39,628 bases of DNA, from the NCBI GenBank assembly GCA_937877075.1, contig CALEGD010000121.1:1-39628 (forward strand), in the 5' to 3' direction. A program made the translations under genes and the position numbers. The notes below the pieces were generated by a model, which saw nothing but the letters and a program-made list of their open reading frames with translations, was not told the origin of the DNA and ran no database searches. Positions 1 to 8,683 of the stretch are shown here, piece after piece (within the stretch, counting starts at the first letter, position 1; the number at the start of each line of letters is the position of its first letter). This DNA comes from an uncultured Acholeplasmatales bacterium. Lineage in GTDB: Bacteria; Bacillota_I; Bacilli_A; ML615J-28; CAG-698.

Positions 1-131
1 AGGATTTAATTTTCACTGCATCTGCCGATCAGATCTCTTCAATTTTGATTTTCGCGGATAAGGGCTTGACCCCAGCGAGCGATTCCTTTACAATTGTCAG
101 TGCAATTTTATCTTATGTTGAAACGGAATAA
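1..131 (+). CDS. 3' end of an unidentified gene (partial)
   Basis: A reading frame is open from the first bases of the window to a TAA at 129-131, giving 42 residues that end in ILSYVETE. The start lies outside the window. The composition (mixed hydrophobic and acidic, no long membrane segment) looks like the C-terminus of a soluble protein, but I do not recognise the family. A perfect hairpin follows 12 bases after the stop, as expected for the end of a transcription unit, which supports this being a real gene end. Its relation to the glucan operon that begins at 183 is unknown. Confidence 0.45.
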   Translation, partial: DLIFTASADQISSILIFADKGLTPASDSFTIVSAILSYVETE

Positions 132-143
132 TGTAAAATAAAT

Positions 144-170
144 AAGAGCTAGTCCCAAAAACTAGCTCTT
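144..170 (+). terminator. Hairpin between upstream gene and glucan operon
   Basis: Arms 144-153 and 161-170 form a perfect 10-bp stem around a 7-base loop. The run after the stem (CTAATTAAAT) is only weakly T-rich, so termination may be partial. It sits between the partial upstream gene and the first operon gene, and could instead be part of a leader or a protein-binding palindrome for the LacI-type regulator encoded at 1451. No convincing promoter was found between it and the gene. Confidence 0.5.
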
Positions 171-182
171 CTAATTAAATGA

Positions 183-1463
183 ATGTGTGGTAAGAAGATG
201 GTTAATAAGATTTTAGCTGAGGAAGCATTAGCTTGCTATCGCTTTCTGATTGAAAACACTAACTTTCAAGGCGGTTCTCTCGGTTACGGACTAACTCTAG
301 ACCGAGGAAGCAATAAGGTGATGTCCAGTATTGCCGGGAGCGGTTTTATGCTTTCGGCTTTGGTCATCGGTGTTGTTAATAAATGGGATGAACATCAGAA
401 GAACCTTTTAAGAGTAAGAAAAACCTTAATTAATTTTTATAAGAATATACCTCATTATCATGGCGTCTTTCTTCATTATTTGGAATTTGAAACCGGTAAA
501 AGGTATAAGAAATGTGAGTATTCTACGATAGATACGGCCATTTTCTTAAATGGAATGCTTACCGCCGATAACTTTTTCCAAGATGAAGTTATTAGTGAAT
601 ATTCAAAAAAAATAATCAACCGAATAGATTGGGAACATTTTATTTATGAGTTAAACGGACGCAAGGTTTTCCGAATGGCTTATAATGATATTATCGGTGG
701 TGATTATTTAAAGGATACCGAACAAGGTTGGATTCATCATTGGAATATGTTTGCTGAGCAGCTTTCAATGTATTTACTTGCTGCTGGAAGCAATTTAGAT
801 GAAAATATTTCCAAAGAATTATTCCTTGGATTTGAGCGAACAGTCGGCGGTTATGGGGAACACCAATTTGTCTTTACCCCTTTAGGAAGTCTCTTTGTTT
901 ATCAATATTCCCATGCTTGGTTTGATTTTAATAAATACTATGATTTATGCGGTTATGATTGGTTCAAAAACAGCAGAAAAGCTGTTCTTGCCAATTATCA
1001 ATATTGTCAAGACCAAAAAGAAAACTTTAAAGCTTTTAAAGAAGGACTTTGGGGTCTATCATCTTGTGACGGACCCGAGGGATATCGTGGTTATGGTGCA
1101 CCCCCTTTTCAAACCTATAATAGTGTAAGGAGAAACTTTGAAAATCGAACTGACGGTACAGTCGCCCTTTATAGTATCTTTGCTTCACTCCCCTTTGCAG
1201 ATCTGGAAGTTAAGAAGACAGTTTTAAAATTAAGTAATTATCCGGAGTTAATCGGTGATTACGGATATTATGACAGCCTAAATCTTGAAAATGAATTGTG
1301 GGTAGGAACAGACTACCTCAGTATTGATAAAGGCATTACTTTATTGATGATTGACAATTATTTTAATCAAACAACCTGGAATAATTATTCAAATCATCGA
1401 TTAATCAAAAAGGGAGTAGAAAAACTGGCTTTTAGAAAAAAAGGTGTAATATGGCAACTATAA
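183..1463 (+). CDS. GH144-like endo-beta-1,2-glucanase, cytosolic form
   Basis: The protein (426 aa) has the glucoamylase-like (alpha/alpha)6 barrel signatures of the PF10091/GH144 group, whose characterised members are endo-beta-1,2-glucanases. Visible blocks are LGYGLTLDR near the N-terminus, a DTAIFLNG block with Asp117 (the acidic cluster region of the family), AEQLSMYLLAAGS, QYSHAWFDFNKYYD, the block W290-G305 with Asp296 (WGLSSCDGPEGYRGYG) and SIDKGITLLMIDNY. There is no signal peptide, so it should act in the cytosol on imported oligosaccharides. A second copy with a lipoprotein signal is encoded at 14687. Start choice is uncertain: ATG 183 or ATG 198, with only a weak AAGAAG before the latter. 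It overlaps the LacI-type gene by 13 bases. The family is clear; the linkage specificity is inferred from the GH94 partner in the operon. Confidence 0.8.
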   Translation: MCGKKMVNKILAEEALACYRFLIENTNFQGGSLGYGLTLDRGSNKVMSSIAGSGFMLSALVIGVVNKWDEHQKNLLRVRKTLINFYKNIPHYHGVFLHYLEFETGKRYKKCEYSTIDTAIFLNGMLTADNFFQDEVISEYSKKIINRIDWEHFIYELNGRKVFRMAYNDIIGGDYLKDTEQGWIHHWNMFAEQLSMYLLAAGSNLDENISKELFLGFERTVGGYGEHQFVFTPLGSLFVYQYSHAWFDFNKYYDLCGYDWFKNSRKAVLANYQYCQDQKENFKAFKEGLWGLSSCDGPEGYRGYGAPPFQTYNSVRRNFENRTDGTVALYSIFASLPFADLEVKKTVLKLSNYPELIGDYGYYDSLNLENELWVGTDYLSIDKGITLLMIDNYFNQTTWNNYSNHRLIKKGVEKLAFRKKGVIWQL

Positions 1464-2419
1464 AAGACGTAGCAAAACGGGCCGGTGTTTCGATTGCGAC
1501 CGTTTCTTATGTAATGAATAATGATCCGAGAATTAAGGAATCGACTGCAAAGAAAGTTTTAAAAGCGGCAGAAGATGTTAATTACCTCGCGAGCGGAATT
1601 GCTCGTAGTTTAAAAAAAGCCAAGACAAATAATGTCTTGGTACTGGTCCATAACTTTTCCGGTCCTATCTACCAAGAAATTCTTGAGGAAATTCATACAA
1701 CTTTAAAAAGTATGAATTATAAGATGATAGTTTCAAGCGGCGAACTTGCTGATAGTTTGTTGCTTGAAAAACAAGCCGACGGAGTTATTGTCTTAGATAC
1801 TACAGTATCACCGGAGTTGCTCGACCGAATATCACGAAACGGGTTTCCGATTATTGATCAAAGAAAAGTATATGGAAGCGAATCTAGGATAATTGTGAAG
1901 AGGATAGATGGTTTTACCCCTTCCTATGAGGTTATTAAACTGGCAATTCAGGAAGGAAATAAGCGACTCGGTTTTATGCATGGTAACCAGGAGTCGCCGG
2001 ATAATATCAAACGTTTTAATGGTTATTCAAAAGCCTTAAAAGAGTTTGGTCTAAAACCTTTTTGTCTCCTAAACGGTGATTTTAGAGAAAATGTTGGTTA
2101 TGAAGCGATTAAAACTTATTATGAAAGTGGTCGCGAATTACCTGAAGTTTTGTTTTGCGCTAATGACGAGATGGCAATCGGTGTAATCAATTATTTAAAC
2201 GAAAAACAAATTAAGATTCCAAAGACTATTAAGATTATTGGTTTTGATAATATCGACTTAGGTCGTTACATTGAACCCAAATTGAGTACGATCGATGTTA
2301 ATCGAGTCGAATGGTCAAGGAATCTTGCGGAATCAATAATTGATGCTATTGAGGGCCGTCCGGAGAATATCAGAAAGTATATCCCTAAATATAAGATTAT
2401 TAGAAGGGGAACATTTTAA
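1451..2419 (+). CDS. LacI/GalR-family transcriptional regulator
   Basis: 322 aa. The N-terminus is a textbook LacI helix-turn-helix: MATIKDVAKRAGVSIATVSY, followed by a hinge helix around residues 47-57 (ASGIARSLKKA). The rest is a periplasmic-binding-protein-like effector domain, with the characteristic CANDEMAIG and IIGFDNIDLGRYIEP blocks near the C-terminus. It starts inside the end of the glucanase gene (13-base overlap) and is followed 10 bases later by the solute-binding protein gene, so it is co-transcribed with the operon it most likely represses; the inducer would be a short glucan such as sophorose (inference). I could not locate a convincing operator upstream of 183. Confidence 0.93.
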   Translation: MATIKDVAKRAGVSIATVSYVMNNDPRIKESTAKKVLKAAEDVNYLASGIARSLKKAKTNNVLVLVHNFSGPIYQEILEEIHTTLKSMNYKMIVSSGELADSLLLEKQADGVIVLDTTVSPELLDRISRNGFPIIDQRKVYGSESRIIVKRIDGFTPSYEVIKLAIQEGNKRLGFMHGNQESPDNIKRFNGYSKALKEFGLKPFCLLNGDFRENVGYEAIKTYYESGRELPEVLFCANDEMAIGVINYLNEKQIKIPKTIKIIGFDNIDLGRYIEPKLSTIDVNRVEWSRNLAESIIDAIEGRPENIRKYIPKYKIIRRGTF

Positions 2420-2429
2420 AGGAGGATTT

Positions 2430-3860
2430 ATGAAAAAAATATTCCTATTATTTTTTATTCCCATAATTGCATTATTTCTTGCAAGTTGTAATGGCAATGA
2501 GAATGGTGATAAAATTGTAATTACTTATGCCAACTGGAATTTAGGCTCACCCGATTCAGAAGAACCAAATATGGAAAGATTAATGTTGGAAGCCTTTCAA
2601 GATAAGTATCCACATATTAAAGTTAATGTAATTGAATGGCCCAAAGAACCAGGAAGCAATAAAAATATGGATTGGCCCAAATTCTTACTTTCTAGATCTT
2701 CGGTTCAAAGTTTACCCGATGTTTATATGGGTGATGATATACCATATTATGTAATAAAAGATTGGGCATATAATATTACAGATATAGCAAAAGCCGATTC
2801 CGAATACCTTAATATTAGTGAAGACATTAGGTCAGCTGCAACCTACAATGGAAAAGTCATGGCTCTTCCTAGTGCAGTTTTTTATGCCGGCTATATTGTC
2901 AACAAAACCCTTTATGACCAACAAGGTCAAGACTGGCCGACTGTAACTACTACCTATCAGGACTTTATCAGTCTGACAAAAGCTGCCGCCAATCATACCA
3001 GTGCAACTAATAACGGTGTTGTCGGAATTGACGGAATCGAACATATTATTCATTGGTATCCGGCACAATTAAATAAAAATTATGGCTGGTTCACTCTTAA
3101 TGACGATGGTTTTAATCTTGATTCCGATGAGTTTTCTCAAACGATGACCGAATACCGGAAACTACAAACTGACATCACTTTTGTTTATGATGCTCTAACA
3201 CATGAAGCCGGTAAGGAAGGCTCTACAATCGATTTGGATGTTATTTTCCCGGAAGGCGATCAGTTTGCGAATGGGAATGTGCTTGCGAAATTCGATTATT
3301 CCTGGAGTTTCGGCTATATGCAGACTAATATCAATAACGGCACATATACTTGGAATTTGGATTTTATCGGAACTCCGGTTGTTAACGGTAATAAACGGGT
3401 ACCTACCGTTTCTGACTTCTTCACAATTGCTTCTAATACCAAGCATCCGGAAGAAGCATACCTCTTGGCAAAATGGATGAGTTTTGGAAAAGACGGTTAT
3501 TTGAAACGAATAGAATTAAGTAAAAATATCTCGGGAATTTCTCAAGTTAATTTTGCACCCTTACAAAATGATAAAGACTTACTCGACAAATATTTTGAAC
3601 TCTATCCTTCCTTTATAAGCCTTAGAACAATTATTGAAAAAGGTGAGTTTATTGTTGAGCCGACGAAGTACCTTCCCGGATATATTAATTCTCGTTATCA
3701 GGGCACCTATGATGCCGACAGAATTATGGGAAAAATCATTGAAGAGCTTCGTTTTGGTGAAGTACAATTTGCAGATATTAGAACTCAATTAAACACAAGA
3801 ATTAATGAAATTTTCCGAGAGGAAAAGATTACCTTTGATAATGCTATAAAAGATAGATGA
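2430..3860 (+). CDS. ABC sugar transporter solute-binding lipoprotein
   Basis: 476 aa. The ATG at 2430 is chosen because GGAGG lies 4 bases upstream and it begins directly with a lipoprotein signal peptide (KK, hydrophobic core, lipobox LASC with Cys20); an in-frame ATG at 2340 would bury the signal behind 30 residues lying in the regulator gene. The mature part is an extracellular solute-binding protein of the carbohydrate (MalE-like, CUT1) type: YANWNLGSPDSEEPN at the N-terminus, a FQDKYPHIKVNVIEWP block, and the late HPEEAYLLAKWMSF block. It should sit on the outer face of the membrane and deliver oligosaccharides to a permease pair. A strong hairpin directly after the gene suggests it is made in excess of the downstream membrane components. 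It ends with TGA. Confidence 0.9.
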   Translation: MKKIFLLFFIPIIALFLASCNGNENGDKIVITYANWNLGSPDSEEPNMERLMLEAFQDKYPHIKVNVIEWPKEPGSNKNMDWPKFLLSRSSVQSLPDVYMGDDIPYYVIKDWAYNITDIAKADSEYLNISEDIRSAATYNGKVMALPSAVFYAGYIVNKTLYDQQGQDWPTVTTTYQDFISLTKAAANHTSATNNGVVGIDGIEHIIHWYPAQLNKNYGWFTLNDDGFNLDSDEFSQTMTEYRKLQTDITFVYDALTHEAGKEGSTIDLDVIFPEGDQFANGNVLAKFDYSWSFGYMQTNINNGTYTWNLDFIGTPVVNGNKRVPTVSDFFTIASNTKHPEEAYLLAKWMSFGKDGYLKRIELSKNISGISQVNFAPLQNDKDLLDKYFELYPSFISLRTIIEKGEFIVEPTKYLPGYINSRYQGTYDADRIMGKIIEELRFGEVQFADIRTQLNTRINEIFREEKITFDNAIKDR

Positions 3861-3872
3861 TGTCTTAAAGAT

Positions 3873-3896
3873 GGGAGAATCCTTTAGGATTCTCCC
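3873..3896 (+). terminator. Intra-operon hairpin after the binding-protein gene
   Basis: A perfect 10-bp, GC-containing stem (3873-3882 with 3887-3896) closes on a TTTA loop, 12 bases after the binding-protein stop and 18 bases before the next start codon. The trailing sequence TTATTAAAAGG is a poor U-tract, so partial termination or 3' stabilisation of the binding-protein mRNA is more likely than complete termination. Confidence 0.6.
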
Positions 3897-3914
3897 TTAT
3901 TAAAAGGAGGAAGT

Positions 3915-6869
3915 ATGAACTTAATCCGCAGAAAGAGGATATTTACTCGTTTAATAATTGTTTTTACTCTTCTCATTATTGCAATTACTTTACTTGCAAT
4001 CAATGCTAAGGGTGTAATCGCTCATCCGAAAAAACAAAATATTGATGCTGTCCTCCAAGAGGGTCATTATGCAACTTATCTAGCCGGCTATAATCAAAAA
4101 TTCGATGAAACCGATGAAATTAAAATTTCGGCAGAAAGTTTTATTTTAGAGGCTAATGAGGAATTAACGAGTGATTATTATGAATGGAAAGAACCGACTT
4201 CAATCAAAATTGTAGTTGATCTTAATAGGGAAGGACTATACCAAATATATTTTAATTATGATTCTTTAACCGCTTCCCATGTTTCCATTGGTTTAACGGT
4301 TGCAATCAATGGAAATATTCCTTATTATGAGGCCTCACAGATTGCACTTGATACTTTATGGGAAGAAGCAAAAAAAGATATCGGAGTTGACCGATATGGA
4401 AATGATGTCAGCATACTCCAAAAGGTCTATCAAAAATGGCAAATTACACCCTTGAAGGATGCCTCTAATCTTTATCCCGAGGGACTGCAGTTTTACTTGC
4501 CTGAGGGAGTTAGTGAAATAGAAATATCAAAAATATCCGGAGAGTTTAGGCTTAGAGAAGTCACTCTTAAAGCGATACCGAAAGTTCTTTCATATTCTGA
4601 ATACATCAATTCGTATCAAGAGAATGATTATTCATATATAAAACGTTTTGAAGCCGAGGAAACCGAATATAAAAATTCATCATCAATTAATCGTGGTGTA
4701 AGTAGAGATGCTGGGGTTTTGCCTTTTTCAAAAACAAAATTAAAGCTCAATGTTATGGGTGTGGATTCTTACCAAATGCCCGGGGACAGTATTACTTGGA
4801 TTGCGGATATTGATAAAGCAGATTTTTATTATTTAACTTTTAAAACTAACCTAACAAGACAAAATACAACCTCTTATCGAACTTTGCTTGTAAACGGGAA
4901 AATACCATTTCAAGAAGCTAAACATTTGCCTTTTTCATATTCGGGAAAATGGCAAAATATCACTCTACAAAGCATGGATAAAGAACCTTATCTGATTTAT
5001 CTAGAACCAGGAGACGAAATTTCCTTGACTGTTGACAGCAGTCCCTTTGTAGATATCTCGAAGAAACTACAACTATTTACTACAGAAATGAGCAATTTAG
5101 GACTAGATATTACAAAACTAACTCGGAACAATGTAGATAAGAATATTGATTGGGATATGTTGGAGTATTTCCCAGATTTACCGGATGAGTTATTAAGATG
5201 GATGGAGGAGCTTGAGGAAATTGTCTCGGCTTTAAGATCACTTTATGGTTTTGAAAGAGATGCTCAAATAATTCAAGATATCAAAGCCGCTCAATCGAAA
5301 CTTGAAACTATCCTTGAGGATATTAATGAATTACCGCGTCGTTTAGCCTTGCTTTCTAAAGGACCATCGAGTGCGGTTCAACTCTTATCTTCTCAAATTG
5401 ATCCCCTTCTCCAACAACCACTAATAATTGATGCCTTTTATATTCATACAAAGGATCAAGACCTTCCAAAAGCCGAAGCCTCTTTTTGGAAGAAAATTTG
5501 GGTTTCTATCTCTAGGTTTTTCCTTTCTTTTGTTGATCAGTCCTATAGTGAGAAAGCATCAAGTGATGAATTAGAAGTTTGGGTCAACCGTTCTCGTCAA
5601 TATGTAGATTTAATGCAAAGAATCACCGATGATGTTTTCACAAATCAATCTGGAATCAAAGTGAAAGTATCGATTATGAACGATGACGGAAAACTTTTGC
5701 TGGCGAATTCGGCCAATAAACAACCAGATGTTGCTTTAGGAGTATCGGCCTGGATTCCTAATGAATACGGAATGCGAGGCATGTTATATGATTTGACCAA
5801 AGAAGATGACTTTGTCTCAACTCTCGGATATTATCATCCCGAACAATTAATCCCGATGATTTATAACGAAGGATTATATGGTCTTCCGGAAACAGAAAAC
5901 TTCTATGTTTTATTTTATCGGAAAGATATTTTATCACGTCTTGATTTGGAAGTTCCGGAAACCTGGGATCAGGTGATTGATATGCTTCCGGTCTTGGAAA
6001 GATACGGAATGAGTTTTTATATTCCCCTTTCCGGCAGTTCTTCCTTTAAAAGCTGGGATATGACCTCCCCGTTTATCTATCAGTTTAACGGACGCATTTA
6101 TTCGGAAGACGGATTTAGGGCTTCTGTTGATGATGAAAATACGATTTCTGCTTTATCCTTTATCGCCGATCTTTATCGTGAATACAGTATGCCTTATCAG
6201 GTTACCAGTTTTTTCAATGATTTCCGCTACGGAACGATTCCAATCGGAATTGCAGACTTTGGTACCTATATACAATTATTGAATACCGCTTCTGAAATCA
6301 AAGGACTTTGGGATATTGCCTTAGTCCCCGGAATGAAGTCTATTCATAATCCAGAGTCGGGGATTGAAGAAATTTATATTAATCGGTCAATGCCCGGTGC
6401 CCAACAGGCCTCAATAATTTTTAATAAAAGCAATAAAAAACAAGAAGCATGGGAGTTTTTAAAATGGTGGGCCGCGACAGACACCCAAGTGCTTTATGCG
6501 AATAATTTAGTAAATACTTGGGGAAGCCGCTATCTTTGGAATACGGCTAATTTAGAAGCTTTTTCGGTTTTGAATTGGAATGAAAAGCACAAAGAGGTTA
6601 TCTTAAAGCAGTGGGAATCCTTAAAAGAAGTTCCGAAAATCCCCGGAAGTTATATGGTTGAAAGGGAAATAAGCAACTCTATAAACAAAGTTATCTTTGA
6701 TAATGCTAATCTAAGAAGCACAATCAGCGATGCTATAATCATTATGAATAAGGAGATTGATCGAAAAATGCAAGAATTCGGTTATCTGGATTCCCAAAGC
6801 AAAATTATTAGACCTTATATTTTACCCGATGCTGATTTGGTGAGGAAGTGGTTGGATGAACAGAAATAG
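3915..6869 (+). CDS. Membrane-anchored fusion: carbohydrate-binding-like domains plus solute-binding domain
   Basis: 984 aa, far longer than ordinary binding proteins (about 400-550 aa). A positively charged N-terminus and a hydrophobic segment at residues 12-30 without a lipobox suggest an uncleaved anchor or ordinary signal. Residues about 45-225 and 230-390 look like two related beta-rich modules (each has a strand block ending in AINGNIPYYEA or LVNGKIPFQEA), resembling carbohydrate-binding sandwiches. Residues about 400-545 are predicted helical linker. From about 550 to the end a second solute-binding domain follows (ELEVWVNRSRQYVDLMQRI; LPETENFYVLFYRKDILSRL; SNKKQEAWEFLKWWAATDTQ). GGAGG precedes the ATG, and the 3' end overlaps the permease gene by 14 bases. 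Large binding-protein fusions of this kind occur beside DUF5696 and Yip1 genes in Paenibacillus-like bacteria (from memory). Role inferred: capture of longer glucan chains at the surface. Confidence 0.75.
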   Translation: MNLIRRKRIFTRLIIVFTLLIIAITLLAINAKGVIAHPKKQNIDAVLQEGHYATYLAGYNQKFDETDEIKISAESFILEANEELTSDYYEWKEPTSIKIVVDLNREGLYQIYFNYDSLTASHVSIGLTVAINGNIPYYEASQIALDTLWEEAKKDIGVDRYGNDVSILQKVYQKWQITPLKDASNLYPEGLQFYLPEGVSEIEISKISGEFRLREVTLKAIPKVLSYSEYINSYQENDYSYIKRFEAEETEYKNSSSINRGVSRDAGVLPFSKTKLKLNVMGVDSYQMPGDSITWIADIDKADFYYLTFKTNLTRQNTTSYRTLLVNGKIPFQEAKHLPFSYSGKWQNITLQSMDKEPYLIYLEPGDEISLTVDSSPFVDISKKLQLFTTEMSNLGLDITKLTRNNVDKNIDWDMLEYFPDLPDELLRWMEELEEIVSALRSLYGFERDAQIIQDIKAAQSKLETILEDINELPRRLALLSKGPSSAVQLLSSQIDPLLQQPLIIDAFYIHTKDQDLPKAEASFWKKIWVSISRFFLSFVDQSYSEKASSDELEVWVNRSRQYVDLMQRITDDVFTNQSGIKVKVSIMNDDGKLLLANSANKQPDVALGVSAWIPNEYGMRGMLYDLTKEDDFVSTLGYYHPEQLIPMIYNEGLYGLPETENFYVLFYRKDILSRLDLEVPETWDQVIDMLPVLERYGMSFYIPLSGSSSFKSWDMTSPFIYQFNGRIYSEDGFRASVDDENTISALSFIADLYREYSMPYQVTSFFNDFRYGTIPIGIADFGTYIQLLNTASEIKGLWDIALVPGMKSIHNPESGIEEIYINRSMPGAQQASIIFNKSNKKQEAWEFLKWWAATDTQVLYANNLVNTWGSRYLWNTANLEAFSVLNWNEKHKEVILKQWESLKEVPKIPGSYMVEREISNSINKVIFDNANLRSTISDAIIIMNKEIDRKMQEFGYLDSQSKIIRPYILPDADLVRKWLDEQK

Positions 6870-7800
6870 CTTAAGTTTAAAAATTAAAAATTTTTTTCGG
6901 AAAGAAAAGCAAGCTTTTCAAAAAGATGATAAGACTGCTTACCTTTTTGCTCTTCCCTATCTGCTTGTCTTCTTGGCTTTTATCATAATTCCGATAGTTC
7001 TTGCTATCCTTTTGTCTTTTACTTCTTTTGATATGGTGAACTTCCCCAAGATAATCGGTTTCAATAATTTTGTTTATCTCTTCACTAGTGACAGCGAATT
7101 TATGCGCAGTATCCTTCCGAATACCATCAAATTTGCAATTTTGGTTGGTCCTGGAGCTTATATTCTTTCCTTTTTCTTGGCTTGGTGTTTAGCACAAATC
7201 CCCCATAAGTTAAGGACTATCCTTGCTGTTGTTCTCTATACACCGTCTTTAACCGCCGGCATTACGATGGCGGTTGTTTGGAAAGTATTTTTTGCCGGAG
7301 ACGAATCGGGTTATTTAAACCATATTCTTTTAGAATGGGGGTTAATCGTCGAACCGATTGCCTTTCTCCAATCCCCCGATTATCTATTTCCAATCATGGT
7401 TATAGTTACGCTTTGGGGCAGTATGGGAGTAGGATTTCTTGCTATGCTTGCCGGTATTTTGAATGTAAAGAAAGAATTATATGAAGCGGCTTATATTGAC
7501 GGTATGAAAAGTCGTTTTCAAGAGATTATTTATATTACGATCCCATCAATGAAACCACAGATGTTATTCGGTGCAGTAATGACAATCGTGAATGCTTTTA
7601 GTACCGGTGCAATCGGTGTTCAATTATCCGGTGCTAATCCGACTCCGAACTATGCCGGTTCTTTAATTGTAAATCATATTGATGATTATGGATTTACCCG
7701 CTATGATATGGGTTATGCTGCCGCACTCTCGGTAATGCTTTTATTAATTATTTATCTTTTCAGTAAATTAGCCTATCGATTATTCGGAGAGAGGGATTAA
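6856..7800 (+). CDS. ABC sugar transporter permease, MalF/UgpA type (pair 1)
   Basis: 314 aa with about six membrane segments; the first follows a charged cytosolic N-terminus of roughly 30 residues. The cytoplasmic EAA loop that docks the ATPase is visible as ELYEAAYIDGMKSRFQEI followed by ITIPSMKPQ, which places it in the binding-protein-dependent inner-membrane component family. The start overlaps the preceding gene by 14 bases with GAGGAAG upstream. Together with the next gene it forms one permease heterodimer. No ABC ATPase is encoded in the window, so a shared MsmX/MsmK-type ATPase is expected elsewhere. Confidence 0.92.
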   Translation: MNRNSLSLKIKNFFRKEKQAFQKDDKTAYLFALPYLLVFLAFIIIPIVLAILLSFTSFDMVNFPKIIGFNNFVYLFTSDSEFMRSILPNTIKFAILVGPGAYILSFFLAWCLAQIPHKLRTILAVVLYTPSLTAGITMAVVWKVFFAGDESGYLNHILLEWGLIVEPIAFLQSPDYLFPIMVIVTLWGSMGVGFLAMLAGILNVKKELYEAAYIDGMKSRFQEIIYITIPSMKPQMLFGAVMTIVNAFSTGAIGVQLSGANPTPNYAGSLIVNHIDDYGFTRYDMGYAAALSVMLLLIIYLFSKLAYRLFGERD

Positions 7801-7802
7801 AT

Positions 7803-8678
7803 ATGGGAAAAAGATATGAAGCAGTTAAAATAAATCCGAAAAGGTTTCATTTGAATCAACTTCCTTTTCTGGCCATTGTTCTCCCTTTTGCCTTATTAAT
7901 GCTCCTACCTCTCGTCTATATTTTCAATCATGCTTTTAAGCCTTATGATGAACTTGTTGAATTTCCGCCTAGATTTTTTGTCAGAAGGGCGACTTTAGAT
8001 AATTTTACCGAACTTTTTCGGGCTACAACCACAACCGGAATTCCGGTATCGAGATATCTCTTTAATAGTATTGTAATTACTATAATTGTAGTTTTGTTAT
8101 CAATTTTTCTCAGCAGTTTAACCGGCTATGCTCTTTCCAAGATGAAATTCCATATTAAAGGGATTTTATCGGAAATAAATACCCTTGCTATGATGTTTGT
8201 TGGAACGGCGGTAGCGATCCCCAGGTATATTGTTATTGAGAATTTTGGATTGATTAATTCTTTTATGGTTCATATAATTCCCTTTTTAGCGGTACCGGTC
8301 GGAATGTTTTTAATCAAACAATTTATTGACCAAGTTCCTAATGAATTGATTGAAGCCGCTAAAATGGATGGAGCCAGTCATTTTATGATTTATCGTAAGG
8401 TTATTTTGCCTTTAATTAAACCTGCAATTTCCACAATTGCCATCCTTTCATTCCAGTCGGTCTGGAATAATGCTGATGTTTCCGCAACCTTTATAAATTC
8501 CGATTCCTTGAAGACCTTTGCCTATTATATGACGACACTCTCCTCGGTATCTAATCCGATAGCCGGTTATGGTATGAGTGCCGCTGCCAGTTTGATTATG
8601 TTTGTTCCAAATTTAATCTTCTTTATAATTCTTCAAAGTCAGGTAATGAGTACGATGGCTCATTCGGGGATTAAGTAA
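7803..8678 (+). CDS. ABC sugar transporter permease, MalG/UgpE type (pair 1)
   Basis: 291 aa, six predicted membrane segments. The EAA motif reads ELIEAAKMDGASHFMIYRKV followed by ILPLIKPAISTIAILSF, the standard form in MalG-like carbohydrate permeases. It begins 2 bases after the previous stop, with GAGAGAGGG as ribosome binding site, so the two permeases are translationally linked and very likely form a heterodimer. The gene is followed after 5 bases by the NHL/Yip1 gene, indicating that this accessory protein belongs with the transporter. Confidence 0.92.
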   Translation: MGKRYEAVKINPKRFHLNQLPFLAIVLPFALLMLLPLVYIFNHAFKPYDELVEFPPRFFVRRATLDNFTELFRATTTTGIPVSRYLFNSIVITIIVVLLSIFLSSLTGYALSKMKFHIKGILSEINTLAMMFVGTAVAIPRYIVIENFGLINSFMVHIIPFLAVPVGMFLIKQFIDQVPNELIEAAKMDGASHFMIYRKVILPLIKPAISTIAILSFQSVWNNADVSATFINSDSLKTFAYYMTTLSSVSNPIAGYGMSAAASLIMFVPNLIFFIILQSQVMSTMAHSGIK

Positions 8679-8683
8679 GAAAG

